Assembly: GCA_019116025.1 (NCBI GenBank)
Contig: DXCM01000031.1
Location: forward strand, 46,361-110,360
Source of the DNA: Candidatus Companilactobacillus pullicola
GTDB lineage: Bacteria > Bacillota > Bacilli > Lactobacillales > Lactobacillaceae
Direction of reading: 5' to 3'
Length of the DNA: 64,000 nucleotides
The translations under genes and the position numbers were made by a program. Below, in pieces: positions 53,218 to 62,831 of the stretch. Below the pieces are notes generated by a model. The model was not told the DNA's origin. It saw only the letters and a program-made list of their open reading frames with translations, and did not search any database. Positions within the stretch are counted from its first letter, which is position 1. The number at the start of each line of letters is the position of its first letter.

Positions 53218-54159
53218 TTGAAAAAGTTAAATATCATTTTATTAGGACTAGTTTCTTTAATCACAGTTGGAATTTTCTCAACTCAGAACGTCAAAGCGGA
53301 TGATTTAAATGATCAGCCTGTAATGACTTTAGGAACTTCATTAACATCAAGTCAGCGACAAGGAACAATTGATGCTCTTTCTTCACAAGTCAGTGGAAAT
53401 TATAAGACCATCACTGTTACCGGTGACACTCTGGTGAAATATTTGAACCCTAGTGGTAGTAATTTCACAAGTACTAACGGAGTTTGGTCATCAGCCTTGA
53501 TTCAAAAGACTTCATCCGGTTCTGGTATTAATGTTAAGATCGTCGATTATAATGGAAAGAACAACATTACCACTATTACAGCCGATCAATATCGTAATGC
53601 CGCCGTTACAGCTGGTATCAGCGATGCTAATATCTATGTAACTTCAGCTACACCAATCGACGGTTCTGGTGCTTTAGCCGGAATCTACGCAGCCTACGCA
53701 AATAGTGGCGACGCTTTAAATCAAAGCCAAGTCAACGCTGCGCAAAAGGAAATGAATGTTTTAAGTAATATTACTGATGCGAATAAGGGTACTGATGGAT
53801 ATTCAGATAAACAATTGAACAATGCCGTTGCTGGTATGAAATCAGATTTAGCAAATAAAGGCGATAACGTCACAGTAAATCAAATCACAACAATCGTTAA
53901 TAATAATTTACAAAAGAACAATCTACAAAACATTATCAACAACAACCAAAAGCAACAAATCATTAACTTAATGGTACAAATCAGAGATTCTGGTGCTTTG
54001 AAGAATTCAAACTTTAAGGAACAAGCTCAAAAACTAAGTAGCGATATCATGAGTAAGGCTAAAAACGTATTTAACAACCTAAACACTCAAGAAAATCGTA
54101 ACTTCTTACAAAGAATTTGGGACAGTATCGTTTCATTCTTCAGCGGTTTGTTTAAATAA
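53218..54159 (+). CDS. Secreted DUF1002 family protein
   Basis: 313 residues. Signal peptide (KKLNIILLGLVSLITVGIF, cleavage near VKA-DD at 28). The DUF1002 domain (YpuA-like, PF06207) follows: VMTLGTSLTSSQRQGTIDAL, GVWSSALIQKTSSGSGINVK, AVTAGISDANIYVTSATPI, and GSGALAGIYAAY. The C-terminal helical region (about 185-300) is rich in Asn and Gln and ends in an amphipathic WDSIVSFFSGLFK. The function is unknown; family members are exported in many Firmicutes. TTG start ten bases after AAGGAGG. Confidence 0.85.
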   Translation: MKKLNIILLGLVSLITVGIFSTQNVKADDLNDQPVMTLGTSLTSSQRQGTIDALSSQVSGNYKTITVTGDTLVKYLNPSGSNFTSTNGVWSSALIQKTSSGSGINVKIVDYNGKNNITTITADQYRNAAVTAGISDANIYVTSATPIDGSGALAGIYAAYANSGDALNQSQVNAAQKEMNVLSNITDANKGTDGYSDKQLNNAVAGMKSDLANKGDNVTVNQITTIVNNNLQKNNLQNIINNNQKQQIINLMVQIRDSGALKNSNFKEQAQKLSSDIMSKAKNVFNNLNTQENRNFLQRIWDSIVSFFSGLFK

Positions 54160-54166
54160 TTTATAA

Positions 54167-54201
54167 ACAACATCTTCTTATTTAGAAGATGTTGTTTTTT
54201 T
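54167..54201 (+). terminator. Terminator after the DUF1002 gene
   Basis: AACAACATCTTC / GAAGATGTTGTT perfect stem, followed by TTTTTT. Confidence 0.9.
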
Positions 54202-54253
54202 ATACCCGTGAAGTCTATGATTACATCAATACAAGTATAGGAAGTACAAATTC

Positions 54254-54712
54254 ATGGATATTAAAACTTACTGGAACAATTTCAAAAAACAACATCCAAA
54301 AGTCACAACCAACGATTACGAAGCCTTCTCACTAGGTGGCGAAGACGATATTAAGGAACAGGACTTGTTAGCCAACCTAATTAAAAATGGCATTAAAACT
54401 GCCACAACATCAGCCTATGATCTTTATAAACAAGACAAAACTGATCCTTTACCTCAAGTAGGTGAATACGGAATCATTTTAGATGGTCACAATCAACCTA
54501 CCTGCATCACTAAAACAGTTGTCGTAGAAATCGTTCCCTTCCTACAAGTCTCAGCTGAACACGCTTATCACGAAGGTGAAGGAACTCGGGGTTTGGATGA
54601 ATGGCGTAAAGATCATTGGAAATTCTTCAAACAAGAGTATGCCGATGAGCATCATCCCTTCAATGAGGAACTTCCCTGCGTCTGTGAAGTTTATAAGGTG
54701 GTTTACAAATAA
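54254..54712 (+). CDS. ASCH domain protein
   Basis: 152 residues. ASCH fold (PUA-like beta-barrel): YEAFSLGGEDDIKEQDLLAN, IKNGIKTATTSAYDLY with the family's GxKxxT motif, VGEYGIILDGHNQPTCITK, and AYHEGEGTRGLDEWRKDHW. It is the about 150-residue bacterial type annotated as RNA-binding or as an acetylcytidine amidohydrolase-like protein. The precise substrate is unknown. It is convergent with the RNase H gene. Confidence 0.85.
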   Translation: MDIKTYWNNFKKQHPKVTTNDYEAFSLGGEDDIKEQDLLANLIKNGIKTATTSAYDLYKQDKTDPLPQVGEYGIILDGHNQPTCITKTVVVEIVPFLQVSAEHAYHEGEGTRGLDEWRKDHWKFFKQEYADEHHPFNEELPCVCEVYKVVYK

Positions 54713-54753
54713 AAAAACAACTTAAACGGTATTTCTACCATTTAAATTGCCTT

Positions 54754-55446
54754 TTACATATTATCCATAGTTTTATTCAACAAAGCATCAACACGATTGT
54801 TACCTACATTAGTTGCGTGACCTTTAGTCCATTCAAAAGTCTTCTTAGGAACGGTTGGCAAAAGCTGATCCAATTCACGCCACAATTCGACATTCACCGG
54901 CGTACTACCATCAGCTTTTTTAAAGCCTCTCCTTTTCCAACCATTGAGCCAATTCTGAGTGATAGCGTTAAGGACATACTGAGAATCTAAGACAAATATC
55001 GCATTTTGTTGGTTGATTTTAAGCTCATTTAATCGTTTAATACTCTGAATCAGGGCCATTATCTCCATGCGATTATTTGTCGCTCCGAATTCTCCACCAG
55101 TTCCTTCATATGTCTGGTCATGATTACTGATGTGATAGGCCCAAGCGGCTTTATCAGAACTCTTAACATGACCACCCTTAAAGTTACCATGATTTCTGGA
55201 ACCACCGTCGGTATAAATAACTACGTCAAAATCTTCAATATTCGAAACTTTATTGGAACTTTTCTTTGTGGTTGTTTTTCTACTATTATAAGAATCTTTT
55301 CCATCTAGAAAAGCTTGTGCTTGTGTTTTATCTGGAAAACTTTTATATCTAGCTCCGGCAAAACCATCGACTTGAGCCTTACAGTCAGCCCAAGTTAAAT
55401 AGATTCCTGGTTTTTTACCGCGTCGTACTGCATAATATTTTTGCAA
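54754..55446 (-). CDS. rnhA: Ribonuclease HI with N-terminal viroplasmin domain
   Basis: 230 residues. The N-terminal caulimovirus-viroplasmin/RNA-DNA hybrid-binding domain (QKYYAVRRGKKPGIYLTW, then GFAGARYKSF) is joined by a Ser/Lys linker to RNase H (about 75-230). The active-site acids are visible in VIYTDGGSRN, NNRMEIMAL, VLDSQYVL and NNRVDALLN. It degrades RNA in RNA-DNA hybrids. TTG at 55446 is favoured over ATG at 55452 because GAGG lies seven bases before TTG but abuts the ATG, and relatives begin with the YYAV segment. The call of start is moderate; the function is firm. Confidence 0.9.
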   Translation of the reverse strand: MQKYYAVRRGKKPGIYLTWADCKAQVDGFAGARYKSFPDKTQAQAFLDGKDSYNSRKTTTKKSSNKVSNIEDFDVVIYTDGGSRNHGNFKGGHVKSSDKAAWAYHISNHDQTYEGTGGEFGATNNRMEIMALIQSIKRLNELKINQQNAIFVLDSQYVLNAITQNWLNGWKRRGFKKADGSTPVNVELWRELDQLLPTVPKKTFEWTKGHATNVGNNRVDALLNKTMDNM

Positions 55447-55514
55447 TGTCATACCTCATTTGGTTAATTTTTCTCAATAATAATTATATAATAATATCTT
55501 GTTGGGGTGAATTT

Positions 55515-56270
55515 ATGAAAAAAGGGCAATGGCCAATTCTCTACATCCACGGATTCCGTGGTGGAGACTATACGACCAAGAAAATGATCGAATCTGCTTT
55601 AAAGTGTAACGGTAAGGATAAAAGTCAGTTTCTCAAAGCAATCATTGATTGGAAGGGAAAAATCACATACGAAGGGACTTGGACTGAGGATGAACATCCC
55701 ATTGTTCAAGTTGTTTTTCAAAACAAATGGGTTGGTAGTAACCAAATGGCATATTGGTTAGCCAAGCTATTATTTGACTTGCGCTTAAAGCACGAGTTCA
55801 CAACTTATGATGCAATTGGCCATTCTCTAGGTGCCGTTTCACTGGTACTGGTCAATTTGAAAGAGAAAATGCGTCCCTATATGCCTAGGTTGAAAAAATT
55901 AGTACTCATCGCTGCCCCATTTAACGGCATTATTGGTTTGGGAGATCTTCCCAACATCAACCGAATCAAGCCGAATGGACGTCCAGCTTTCATGAGTCCA
56001 ACCTACTTTAGAATTTTTATGAATGAAAAAAGTATTTCAGACGATTTACGCGTTTTGAACATTTTTGGAAATGTTGATGATCATTCTAATACTGACAAAT
56101 ACATTTCCGTTACATCTGCTAAGTCTATTTCTTACATTCTCAAACCGCGAGTAAAAGAATACACCGAATATCTTATTAAGGGCTCCAATGCAGAACACTC
56201 AATGCTTCACGATGATTCAGAGATTCTAAATATGGTCAACGGGTTTATTTATTATAATCCGCTGTCATAA
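55515..56270 (+). CDS. DUF915 alpha/beta hydrolase
   Basis: 251 residues from ATG at 55515 (TTGGGGTG six bases upstream). WPILYIHGFRGGDYT opening, nucleophile elbow AIGHSLGAVSLVL (Ser in GHSLG), VLNIFGNVDDHSNTDKYIS (acid region) and late SNAEHSMLHDD (His). This is the DUF915 family (PF06028) of cell-surface or cytosolic lipase-like hydrolases. No signal peptide, so cytosolic in this form. The ester substrate is unknown. The next gene (yhgE) begins 40 bases downstream. Confidence 0.82.
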   Translation: MKKGQWPILYIHGFRGGDYTTKKMIESALKCNGKDKSQFLKAIIDWKGKITYEGTWTEDEHPIVQVVFQNKWVGSNQMAYWLAKLLFDLRLKHEFTTYDAIGHSLGAVSLVLVNLKEKMRPYMPRLKKLVLIAAPFNGIIGLGDLPNINRIKPNGRPAFMSPTYFRIFMNEKSISDDLRVLNIFGNVDDHSNTDKYISVTSAKSISYILKPRVKEYTEYLIKGSNAEHSMLHDDSEILNMVNGFIYYNPLS

Positions 56271-56310
56271 CGTTATATAATTACATTACGACTACAGTTT
56301 TAACAGAGAT

Positions 56311-59070
56311 TTGGAGGGGATTTCTATCAAAGCTTGGGAATTATTCAAATTAGATTTAAAGAGGACGTTAAAATCCAAGCCTGCAACGTTATTGATGCTG
56401 GCTTTGGTTATTTTGCCATGTCTGTACTGCTGGTTTAATGTTTGGGCCCTATGGGACCCTTACTCTAACACTAGTGGTCTAAAAGTTGCCGTTTATTCAG
56501 CCGATACACCAGTTGAAGTACAAGGTCAAAAAATTGAAATTGGTGATCAATTAATCGACAACCTTAAAAAGAATCATAAACTAGGTTGGACTTTTGTCAA
56601 CTCTAAAGAAGAGTTAGACCAAGGTGTCAAAGATGGTTCTTACTATGCTGGAATTTATATTCCAAAAACTTTTTCTAAGGATATCATCAGTTTCTTATCT
56701 GGAACGATCAAGAAACCGAAATTGGTATTTAAGGTAAACCAGAAAATCAATGCGATAGCCCCGAAATTGACCGAAACCGGGGCGACGACGCTGCAGAATA
56801 CGATTTCTTCTGAATTCGTAGGAACCATCAGTAAAACTATTACACAAGCTTTGAATAAGTCGGGAATGGATATCAAAGATAACCTTCCAATGTTAAGACG
56901 ATTCGAGTCTCTATTAGTAACCACTGATGACAATCTGCCCGAATTACAAGACATCATGGACAAAGTACAAAAAGCTAATACTTTGGTTCCTAACTTGAAT
57001 CAAAAATTGAATCAAGTTAATGATATGTACGGCTACTTGCCATTATTGAACGAAGATGCTAACAAACTAGTTAATGTCAATAATGTTTTGCCATTAGCCG
57101 ATGTTGGTGGCACAGCTGCTAAACAACTTAAAAATAAGATTCCAGAAATCCAAAATGCCGGTACTCAGATCAATGAGGTCGATTCCGACTTTAGTAAGAT
57201 TTCTGGCTTAATGAGCACAAGTATCACCCAAGTCGAAAACGGCTTGCAAGTTATTCAAAAAGTTCAAAACGTCATGCCTGAAGTTCAAAAACTTGGTGAA
57301 GACGCTAAGAACGCTACTGACAAGACAACTTCTGAATTGATTCCTAAGATTCAACAAGCCTTGCCAGTTATCAAGACAACTATCGATACTGGTTTATCAA
57401 TGGTTTACAACCTTGGTAAGCAAATCAGTTCTTCTGCCGAAATGATCAATACTTTAATCGACAAGATCAAAGAAGATCCAACTAATCAACAGTTTAAAGA
57501 ACAATTGAAGACAGTTATTCAAAATATTGCCACTGACTCAACCCATTTGGCAAAAGTCAGTCGTCAGGTAGCTTCAGCCTTAACTGATCTCCAAAACTTC
57601 TTCAACCGCTTAGCTGAACAATTAGGCAAAGATAAGTTGACCTTACTCGATACACCTATTCAACATCTAAACGATTTAGCTACGTTAAATGATACTTTAG
57701 CTGCTAAAGCTAATGACATTTTGAACAATTATGACAGCTTAGATACGACCGAATTACAAAGTAAGTTAACTGATTTACAAACACATGCAAACCAAGTTGC
57801 TGACGGCGTAAATACAATCAAGAACATTGATATCATGAGTTCTGTTTCTACAATTATTTCCGATATCAACAGTTTCCTTAAAGAACTCAGCTCCACATTA
57901 GGAACATTCAACACGGACATCATCCCAACAATCCCAGGACTTTTGAACAATACCGAAGGCATTCTAAATACTGCCCTCAGCTATCTACAAAAGTATCAAA
58001 AACAATTGCCTGCCGTTGGAAATGAGATTCACGATGCCAACCAACTATTGAACGGTAACATGAACAATATTGTTACCGGAATTGGTATGTTGAACGACTT
58101 TTACGACAATGACTATCCAACATTGAAGAACAAGTTAGCCAAAGCTACCTTCTTCGTTCAATATGAATTGCCATCAATCGAAAATGAATTAACAACTACT
58201 TTGAATTTAGTTAACTCAAAGACGCCAGAACTAGAACAGGCTCTATCAACTGCTAATGACTTTGCCGAAAACGACTGGCCACAGTTGAAGAAAGATATTC
58301 ATCACTCTGCTACCTTATTGAAGAAAGGTAAGAAAGACGTTGACCTCGGTGCCATTATTCGTTTAATGAAATCCGATGCCAACAAGGAATCCGACTTCTT
58401 CTCTAACCCAGTTAAGTTGAAGCAAGACAATCTTTATGACGTACCAAATTACGGATCAGCCAGTGCCCCATTCTATCTAGCCCTCTGTATTTGGGTCGGA
58501 GCACTATTGCTATCCAGTGTCTTCACCGTCCATTTCAAACTAGATGATAAACAGAAGTATCTCTATACATTCAGACAAAGATTCAACGGACGTTACTTAA
58601 CATTTGGCTTCCTAAACCAATTACAAGCCATCTCAGCCGCTTTAGGTAACCTCTTCATCTTGCATGCTTACACTAAGGAAAAGATTTGGCTAATCGTATT
58701 CTGTATGTTAGTCAGCTTCGTCTTCATATCCATATTGTATTCACTAGTCCAGATGTTCGGAACCGTCGGAAAAGGCTTAGGAATCATCATACTAGTGCTA
58801 TCAATATCCGGAGCCGGAGGAAACTTCCCAGTAGTACTATCAGACGGATTCTTCAGAGTCATCAACCCTTACTTACCGTTCACATACGCGGTAAATCTAA
58901 TAAGAGAAGCCGTTGGTGGAATATATTGGCCTAATGCAACCAAAGATATTATTATATTGTTAGCATTCGGAATCGGATTCTATCTATTAGGATTGCTATG
59001 TACAGAACCATTGAAACCATTTATGCATAAATTACATAAGAGCGCTAAAAAGAGCATGATTATTGAATAG
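56311..59070 (+). CDS. YhgE/Pip family membrane protein with non-standard start
   Basis: About 914-919 residues of YhgE/Pip (phage infection protein) type. One N-terminal helix with IKAWELFKLDLKRTLKSKPA before it, a large extracellular coiled-coil region (about 60-690, many heptad-like LNQV/QEV repeats), and five or six C-terminal helices (about 705-905). It belongs to the ABC-2-like membrane group that includes phage receptor Pip and the ESX secretion accessory EsaA; the role here is unknown. The frame opens at TTG 56311, but the strong ribosome site GGAGGGG (56313-56319) lies over that TTG. The codon at normal spacing is ATC (56326), so the true start is unclear. The stop codon lies inside the palindrome at 59062. 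Confidence 0.82.
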   Translation: MEGISIKAWELFKLDLKRTLKSKPATLLMLALVILPCLYCWFNVWALWDPYSNTSGLKVAVYSADTPVEVQGQKIEIGDQLIDNLKKNHKLGWTFVNSKEELDQGVKDGSYYAGIYIPKTFSKDIISFLSGTIKKPKLVFKVNQKINAIAPKLTETGATTLQNTISSEFVGTISKTITQALNKSGMDIKDNLPMLRRFESLLVTTDDNLPELQDIMDKVQKANTLVPNLNQKLNQVNDMYGYLPLLNEDANKLVNVNNVLPLADVGGTAAKQLKNKIPEIQNAGTQINEVDSDFSKISGLMSTSITQVENGLQVIQKVQNVMPEVQKLGEDAKNATDKTTSELIPKIQQALPVIKTTIDTGLSMVYNLGKQISSSAEMINTLIDKIKEDPTNQQFKEQLKTVIQNIATDSTHLAKVSRQVASALTDLQNFFNRLAEQLGKDKLTLLDTPIQHLNDLATLNDTLAAKANDILNNYDSLDTTELQSKLTDLQTHANQVADGVNTIKNIDIMSSVSTIISDINSFLKELSSTLGTFNTDIIPTIPGLLNNTEGILNTALSYLQKYQKQLPAVGNEIHDANQLLNGNMNNIVTGIGMLNDFYDNDYPTLKNKLAKATFFVQYELPSIENELTTTLNLVNSKTPELEQALSTANDFAENDWPQLKKDIHHSATLLKKGKKDVDLGAIIRLMKSDANKESDFFSNPVKLKQDNLYDVPNYGSASAPFYLALCIWVGALLLSSVFTVHFKLDDKQKYLYTFRQRFNGRYLTFGFLNQLQAISAALGNLFILHAYTKEKIWLIVFCMLVSFVFISILYSLVQMFGTVGKGLGIIILVLSISGAGGNFPVVLSDGFFRVINPYLPFTYAVNLIREAVGGIYWPNATKDIIILLAFGIGFYLLGLLCTEPLKPFMHKLHKSAKKSMIIE

Positions 59071-59198
59071 AGAGCGTAGCAGGGTCGCTCAGCTCCCGAG
59101 GATTAAGACTACTTTCTCAGTTGGCTGCGAAGCAGACGACAGAGAAAGTTGACTTAACCGGAAGGAGTTGCCCCTGCGAAGCTCGTTTCCACTATTCA
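59062..59198. repeat. Palindromic element of about 137 bp at the 3' end of yhgE
   Basis: Outer arms TTGAATAG (59063-59070, including the TAG stop of yhgE) and CTATTCAA (59191-59198). Then GCAGGG/CCCTGC, GCTCC/GGAGT, TTAAG/CTTAA and ACTTTCTC/GAGAAAGT, closed by CTGC gaa GCAG. One long, interrupted hairpin. Half of it recurs at 45955-46011. It is different in sequence from the 40.5 kb family. Confidence 0.7.
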
Positions 59199-59324
59199 AC
59201 ATAGAACAATGGTTATAAACCAACAGAACCACCAAACTAAATTCCCGTAGATCCAGAATCCCATCCAAAAAATATAAAAAAAGGGAGAGAAGTAATACGA
59301 GCAGTCCTCGTACGAAATTTTTTA

Positions 59325-59780
59325 ATGACAAATCAAAAATTGAGAGACTATCGACCTTTTTTCACTAACAACTTCTGCTGGGACTTCCCTAGCCGCTATA
59401 GTCTAAAAGAGGTTAGTGAATTTCTCGATGAGGATATCGATCCGACAACCCAATATATTTCTAACACTGCAAAAGTCATCATGAAGAACAACGGTATTTA
59501 CTGGTTCGTTCAGAAAAAGGGTATGGAACAACTTTCTGCTTTGATTAGTGTCAGTGACATTAACTTACGTGAGCATTCCGGGGCTTTATTAGTAACCTTC
59601 AAAGATGAATATCTAGATGACGCAGGTAAAAAAGAAATCGCTGATAGATTACTAGTCTTCTTACGTGACCAAATCCTTTTAACAGAGATTTCAATTAACG
59701 ATTTAGACCGCTTAGTTCAAGAAAACTTCACAAATAATGGTTATACTATCTCTAACAACAAGTTAATAAAGAGGAGTTAA
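59325..59780 (+). CDS. Hypothetical protein, 151 residues
   Basis: Starts MTNQKLRDYRPFFTNNFCW. A mixed alpha/beta protein with strands around 40-70 (STAKVIMKNNGIYWFVQ) and 85-92, and helices 98-115 and 120-135. No membrane helix. I cannot name a family; the order of segments is weakly reminiscent of acetyltransferase-like folds but the cofactor motif is absent. There is no ribosome site within 20 bases of the ATG; instead a small hairpin TACGAG / CTCGTA (59297-59313) sits just upstream. Its 3' end holds the GAGGAG ribosome site of the next gene, so the two are co-translated. Confidence 0.55.
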   Translation: MTNQKLRDYRPFFTNNFCWDFPSRYSLKEVSEFLDEDIDPTTQYISNTAKVIMKNNGIYWFVQKKGMEQLSALISVSDINLREHSGALLVTFKDEYLDDAGKKEIADRLLVFLRDQILLTEISINDLDRLVQENFTNNGYTISNNKLIKRS

Positions 59781-59787
59781 CAAATAT

Positions 59788-60483
59788 ATGTACACATATG
59801 GTTTCTTCGGTCCCAGCTATTTTCTGATAATTATTGGTCTTGTTATCAGTCTCTGGGCATCATGGTATGTAAATCATAATTTCCAAAAATATGATGAAGT
59901 TCCTAGTCACCACGGAACTAGTGGTGCTGATGCTGCTAGATTTATTCTTGATAACGCTGGGCTTCAAAATGTTCAAATTCAAAGAGTTGGCGGTAAATTA
60001 ACCGATAATTATAATCCTACCAACAAAACGTTGAATCTTTCTGAATCTACTTTTGATTCAACGTCTGTCGCTGCCATCGGTGTAGCGGCCCATGAATGTG
60101 GACATGCTATCCAAGACCAAAAAGGTTATGCACCAATGAGATTGAGAGCAGCTTTGGTTCCTGCCGTAAATATCGGTTCCAACTTCTCTATTCCTTTGAT
60201 TCTATTAGGCGTAATCTTAGGTGCTAACCAAACTTTAATTCAAATCGGAATTTGGTTATTCGCTTTAGTTGTTTTGTTCCAAGTTGTTACATTGCCAGTT
60301 GAATTCAATGCTTCTGGCCGTGCCGTTAAGATCTTGAGTGGCAGTACACTAGTTGATAGTGATGAAATACCGATGGTCAGACAAGTTCTTTTCGCCGCTG
60401 CCTTAACGTATGTAGCTGCTGTAATCTCAACTGCTCTACAACTATTACGTTTGATTCTGATTTTCGGTGATCATAGAAATTAA
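59788..60483 (+). CDS. YugP family zinc metallopeptidase
   Basis: 231 residues. One N-terminal helix (8-27), then the zinc site AAHECGHAIQD (His102, Glu103, His106), preceded by KTLNLSESTFDSTS. Three C-terminal helices (about 125-145, 152-172 and 200-225) follow, and NASGRAVKIL holds the third ligand region. This is the neutral zinc metallopeptidase YugP family (PF04298), embedded in the membrane; substrates are unknown. It follows the hypothetical gene by seven bases. Confidence 0.9.
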   Translation: MYTYGFFGPSYFLIIIGLVISLWASWYVNHNFQKYDEVPSHHGTSGADAARFILDNAGLQNVQIQRVGGKLTDNYNPTNKTLNLSESTFDSTSVAAIGVAAHECGHAIQDQKGYAPMRLRAALVPAVNIGSNFSIPLILLGVILGANQTLIQIGIWLFALVVLFQVVTLPVEFNASGRAVKILSGSTLVDSDEIPMVRQVLFAAALTYVAAVISTALQLLRLILIFGDHRN

Positions 60484-60512
60484 GCCAAAGTCGCGAAAGC
60501 GGCTTTTTTTGT
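60481..60512 (+). terminator. Terminator after the YugP gene
   Basis: AAGCC / GGCTT arms (60482-60486, 60501-60505) with inner CGC gaaa GCG option, followed by TTTTT. Confidence 0.7.
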
Positions 60513-60597
60513 TTTCAAAATAAATAGGCAAAAATTAGATTTTATTAGTATTTTGAAGTAAACTTTCCTTATAAATAAATAGAGGGGAATTTATTTT

Positions 60598-62064
60598 ATG
60601 ATTGATACTTGGATCATCTGGCTAATTCTCATAATTTTAACGGTCAATACCATCTCGGCACTTATAACTGTCTTCCACAGGCCTCGTAATATTGTTACTA
60701 CCTGGGCCTGGATCTTAGTCCTTGTCTTACTACCAATCGTAGGTTTCCTTATCTACGCATTTCTGGGACGTGGAATTGCTCAAGAAAAGATATTTAATAT
60801 CAGTAAACAAGAGCATTACAGTTTAAGTCAGTTAAAAAGAATGGCGATAGCTGCTCAAAAACGGCCACAGAATGCTTCACGTTACGATGAAACACACTAT
60901 GCGGACCATATAATTAGATTTTTCAATGAGACTGAGGAAGCACCGTTAACTCGTCATAACGAAATAAAACTTTACTTCGACGGAAAAGAAAAATTCGAAG
61001 GTATGTTCGAAGATATCCGTCAAGCTAAAGAAACCGTTCATGTCGAATACTATGCCTTTATTAAAAGTGACATTGGGGACAAGTTTCTTGATCTCTTGAC
61101 ACAAAAAGCTAAAGAAGGTTTGGAAGTTCGTATCCTTTACGATCCTTGGGGTTCTGGTGGAACTAAGCCAAAATACTTCAAAGACTTTCAGGCTGCTGGC
61201 GGTGAAGTCCTACCTTTTATCACTTCCAAAAATGTCATTGCTAAAACTCGTTTGAACTATCACTTGCACCGAAAGATCGTTGTTATTGATGGTACAACTG
61301 GTTGGATCGGTGGATTCAACGTTGGCGATCAATACGTTAATACCACTGAAAAATTCGGTTACTGGCGTGACACCCATTCTAGAATCTTTGGTGCCGCTAC
61401 CTTACTTTTGCAAGAGAGGTTCTTTCGTGATTGGAATGCTTCGCTCGACCGTAACGCTGAGCCACTAGCTTTCTTGGAAAAATACTTTCCATCTGACAAA
61501 TTCAATTCCGATGCTAACTTACCAATTCAGATTATTTCTGATGGTCCCGATAGCCGTGAGGAAATTTTAAAAGATGGATTCATCGATATGATCGTCAGTG
61601 CTAAGAAGAGTGTCTGGATTCAATCACCTTACTTAGTTCCAGACGATGCGATGTTCACAGCTTTAACAATTGCGGCCAGATCTGGAGTCGATGTCAGGAT
61701 CATGATCCCATGTATGCCTGATCATCCCTTCATTTACCGTGCAACGCAATATTATGCCAATCTGTTAACAACTTATGGCATTAAGATCTACAGCTACCAA
61801 AAGGGATTTTTACACGCTAAGACTTCCGTTTTCGATGGCAAGATCTGTTCCGTTGGCTCTATGAATCATGATTTCAGAAGTTACTCATTAAACTTTGAAG
61901 CCAATGCCTTTATCTACGACGCCAAAGTTGCCCATCAGGTTGCTCGTTCATTTGAAAAAGATATGAACGACTCACTATTACTAACACCAGAAATTATTAA
62001 AGAACAAGGAATGTGGCTCCACTTCAAACAACGTTTCTCTCGTTTGTTATCGCCTATCCTTTAA
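60598..62064 (+). CDS. cls: Cardiolipin synthase
   Basis: 488 residues. Two N-terminal helices (5-27, 33-55) with the PLDc_N pattern. Two phospholipase-D HKD motifs: HLHRKIVVIDG (His224, Lys226, Asp231) and FLHAKTSVFDG (about residue 402). YYAFIKSDIGDKFLDLL and IQSPYLVPDD are further family landmarks. It joins two phosphatidylglycerols into cardiolipin at the membrane. AGAGGGG ribosome site before ATG. Single gene with a terminator. Confidence 0.95.
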   Translation: MIDTWIIWLILIILTVNTISALITVFHRPRNIVTTWAWILVLVLLPIVGFLIYAFLGRGIAQEKIFNISKQEHYSLSQLKRMAIAAQKRPQNASRYDETHYADHIIRFFNETEEAPLTRHNEIKLYFDGKEKFEGMFEDIRQAKETVHVEYYAFIKSDIGDKFLDLLTQKAKEGLEVRILYDPWGSGGTKPKYFKDFQAAGGEVLPFITSKNVIAKTRLNYHLHRKIVVIDGTTGWIGGFNVGDQYVNTTEKFGYWRDTHSRIFGAATLLLQERFFRDWNASLDRNAEPLAFLEKYFPSDKFNSDANLPIQIISDGPDSREEILKDGFIDMIVSAKKSVWIQSPYLVPDDAMFTALTIAARSGVDVRIMIPCMPDHPFIYRATQYYANLLTTYGIKIYSYQKGFLHAKTSVFDGKICSVGSMNHDFRSYSLNFEANAFIYDAKVAHQVARSFEKDMNDSLLLTPEIIKEQGMWLHFKQRFSRLLSPIL

Positions 62065-62078
62065 AATTAAATTACGAT

Positions 62079-62107
62079 AAACACAATCATTCTTGGTTGT
62101 GTTTTTT
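62079..62107 (+). terminator. Terminator after cls
   Basis: AAACACAA / TTGTGTTTTTT hairpin. The next gene begins only 22 bases later. Confidence 0.75.
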
Positions 62108-62128
62108 CGTAAAGTTGGGAAGTTGTCT

Positions 62129-62776
62129 ATGAAAATTCTTGTAACAGGTTTTGACCCCTTCGGTACTGACAAAATTAATCCAGCCATCGAGGCAGTAAAG
62201 AAATTACCCGATACCATTTCCAGCGCCGAAATTATTAAAGTAGAGATTCCGACCATCTTCAACAAATGTGCCGAAGTCGTTCATCAAGCTATTATTGATT
62301 ACAAACCCGATTATGTTTTGGATATCGGCCAAGCTGGCGGACGTTCTGCATTGACTCCTGAGAGAGTTGCTATTAACTTCGATGACGGCCGTATTAAAGA
62401 CAATGCCGGTTACCAACCACTCAATCAAACGATCCATGCAGATGGACAAAACGCTTATTTCACGCAATTGCCGGTTAAGGCCATGACTCAAGCTATTATT
62501 GAAGCGGGTATTCCTAGCTACGTTTCCACAACCGCTGGAACTTACGTCTGCAACCATATCATGTACCAAGTTCAATATATGATTGATAAAGAATTTCCCG
62601 ATTTAAAAGCCGGTTTCATACACATTCCCTTCTTACCCAATCAAGTTTTAAAACGTCCAAACACCCCTTGTTTATCTTTAGCAGATGATATCAAAGGAAT
62701 CACCGCTGCTATAAAAGCTATCGTTGAACGTGATGGGAAAAATGATATTGAAGTTATCGGTGGAAGTTTGAGTTAA
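62129..62776 (+). CDS. pcp: Pyrrolidone-carboxylate peptidase
   Basis: 215 residues from [12 protein letters not shown], the family's standard N-terminus; an upstream in-frame ATG lies within the preceding terminator and is rejected. Catalytic triad Glu79 (in [12 protein letters not shown]), Cys141 (in [12 protein letters not shown]) and His165 (in [10 protein letters not shown]). It removes N-terminal pyroglutamate from peptides in the cytosol. The ribosome site (GGGAAG) is modest. A perfect terminator follows. Confidence 0.94.
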   Translation: MKILVTGFDPFGTDKINPAIEAVKKLPDTISSAEIIKVEIPTIFNKCAEVVHQAIIDYKPDYVLDIGQAGGRSALTPERVAINFDDGRIKDNAGYQPLNQTIHADGQNAYFTQLPVKAMTQAIIEAGIPSYVSTTAGTYVCNHIMYQVQYMIDKEFPDLKAGFIHIPFLPNQVLKRPNTPCLSLADDIKGITAAIKAIVERDGKNDIEVIGGSLS

Positions 62777-62784
62777 CCACACTA

Positions 62785-62830
62785 AAATAGCGACTAACTG
62801 AATTTTCTAGTTAGTCGCTATTTTTATTTT
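62785..62830. terminator. Bidirectional terminator between pcp and the aldo/keto reductase gene
   Basis: AAATAGCGACTAACT / AGTTAGTCGCTATTT perfect 15-base stem followed by TTATTTTT. Confidence 0.92.
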
Positions 62831-62831
62831 T

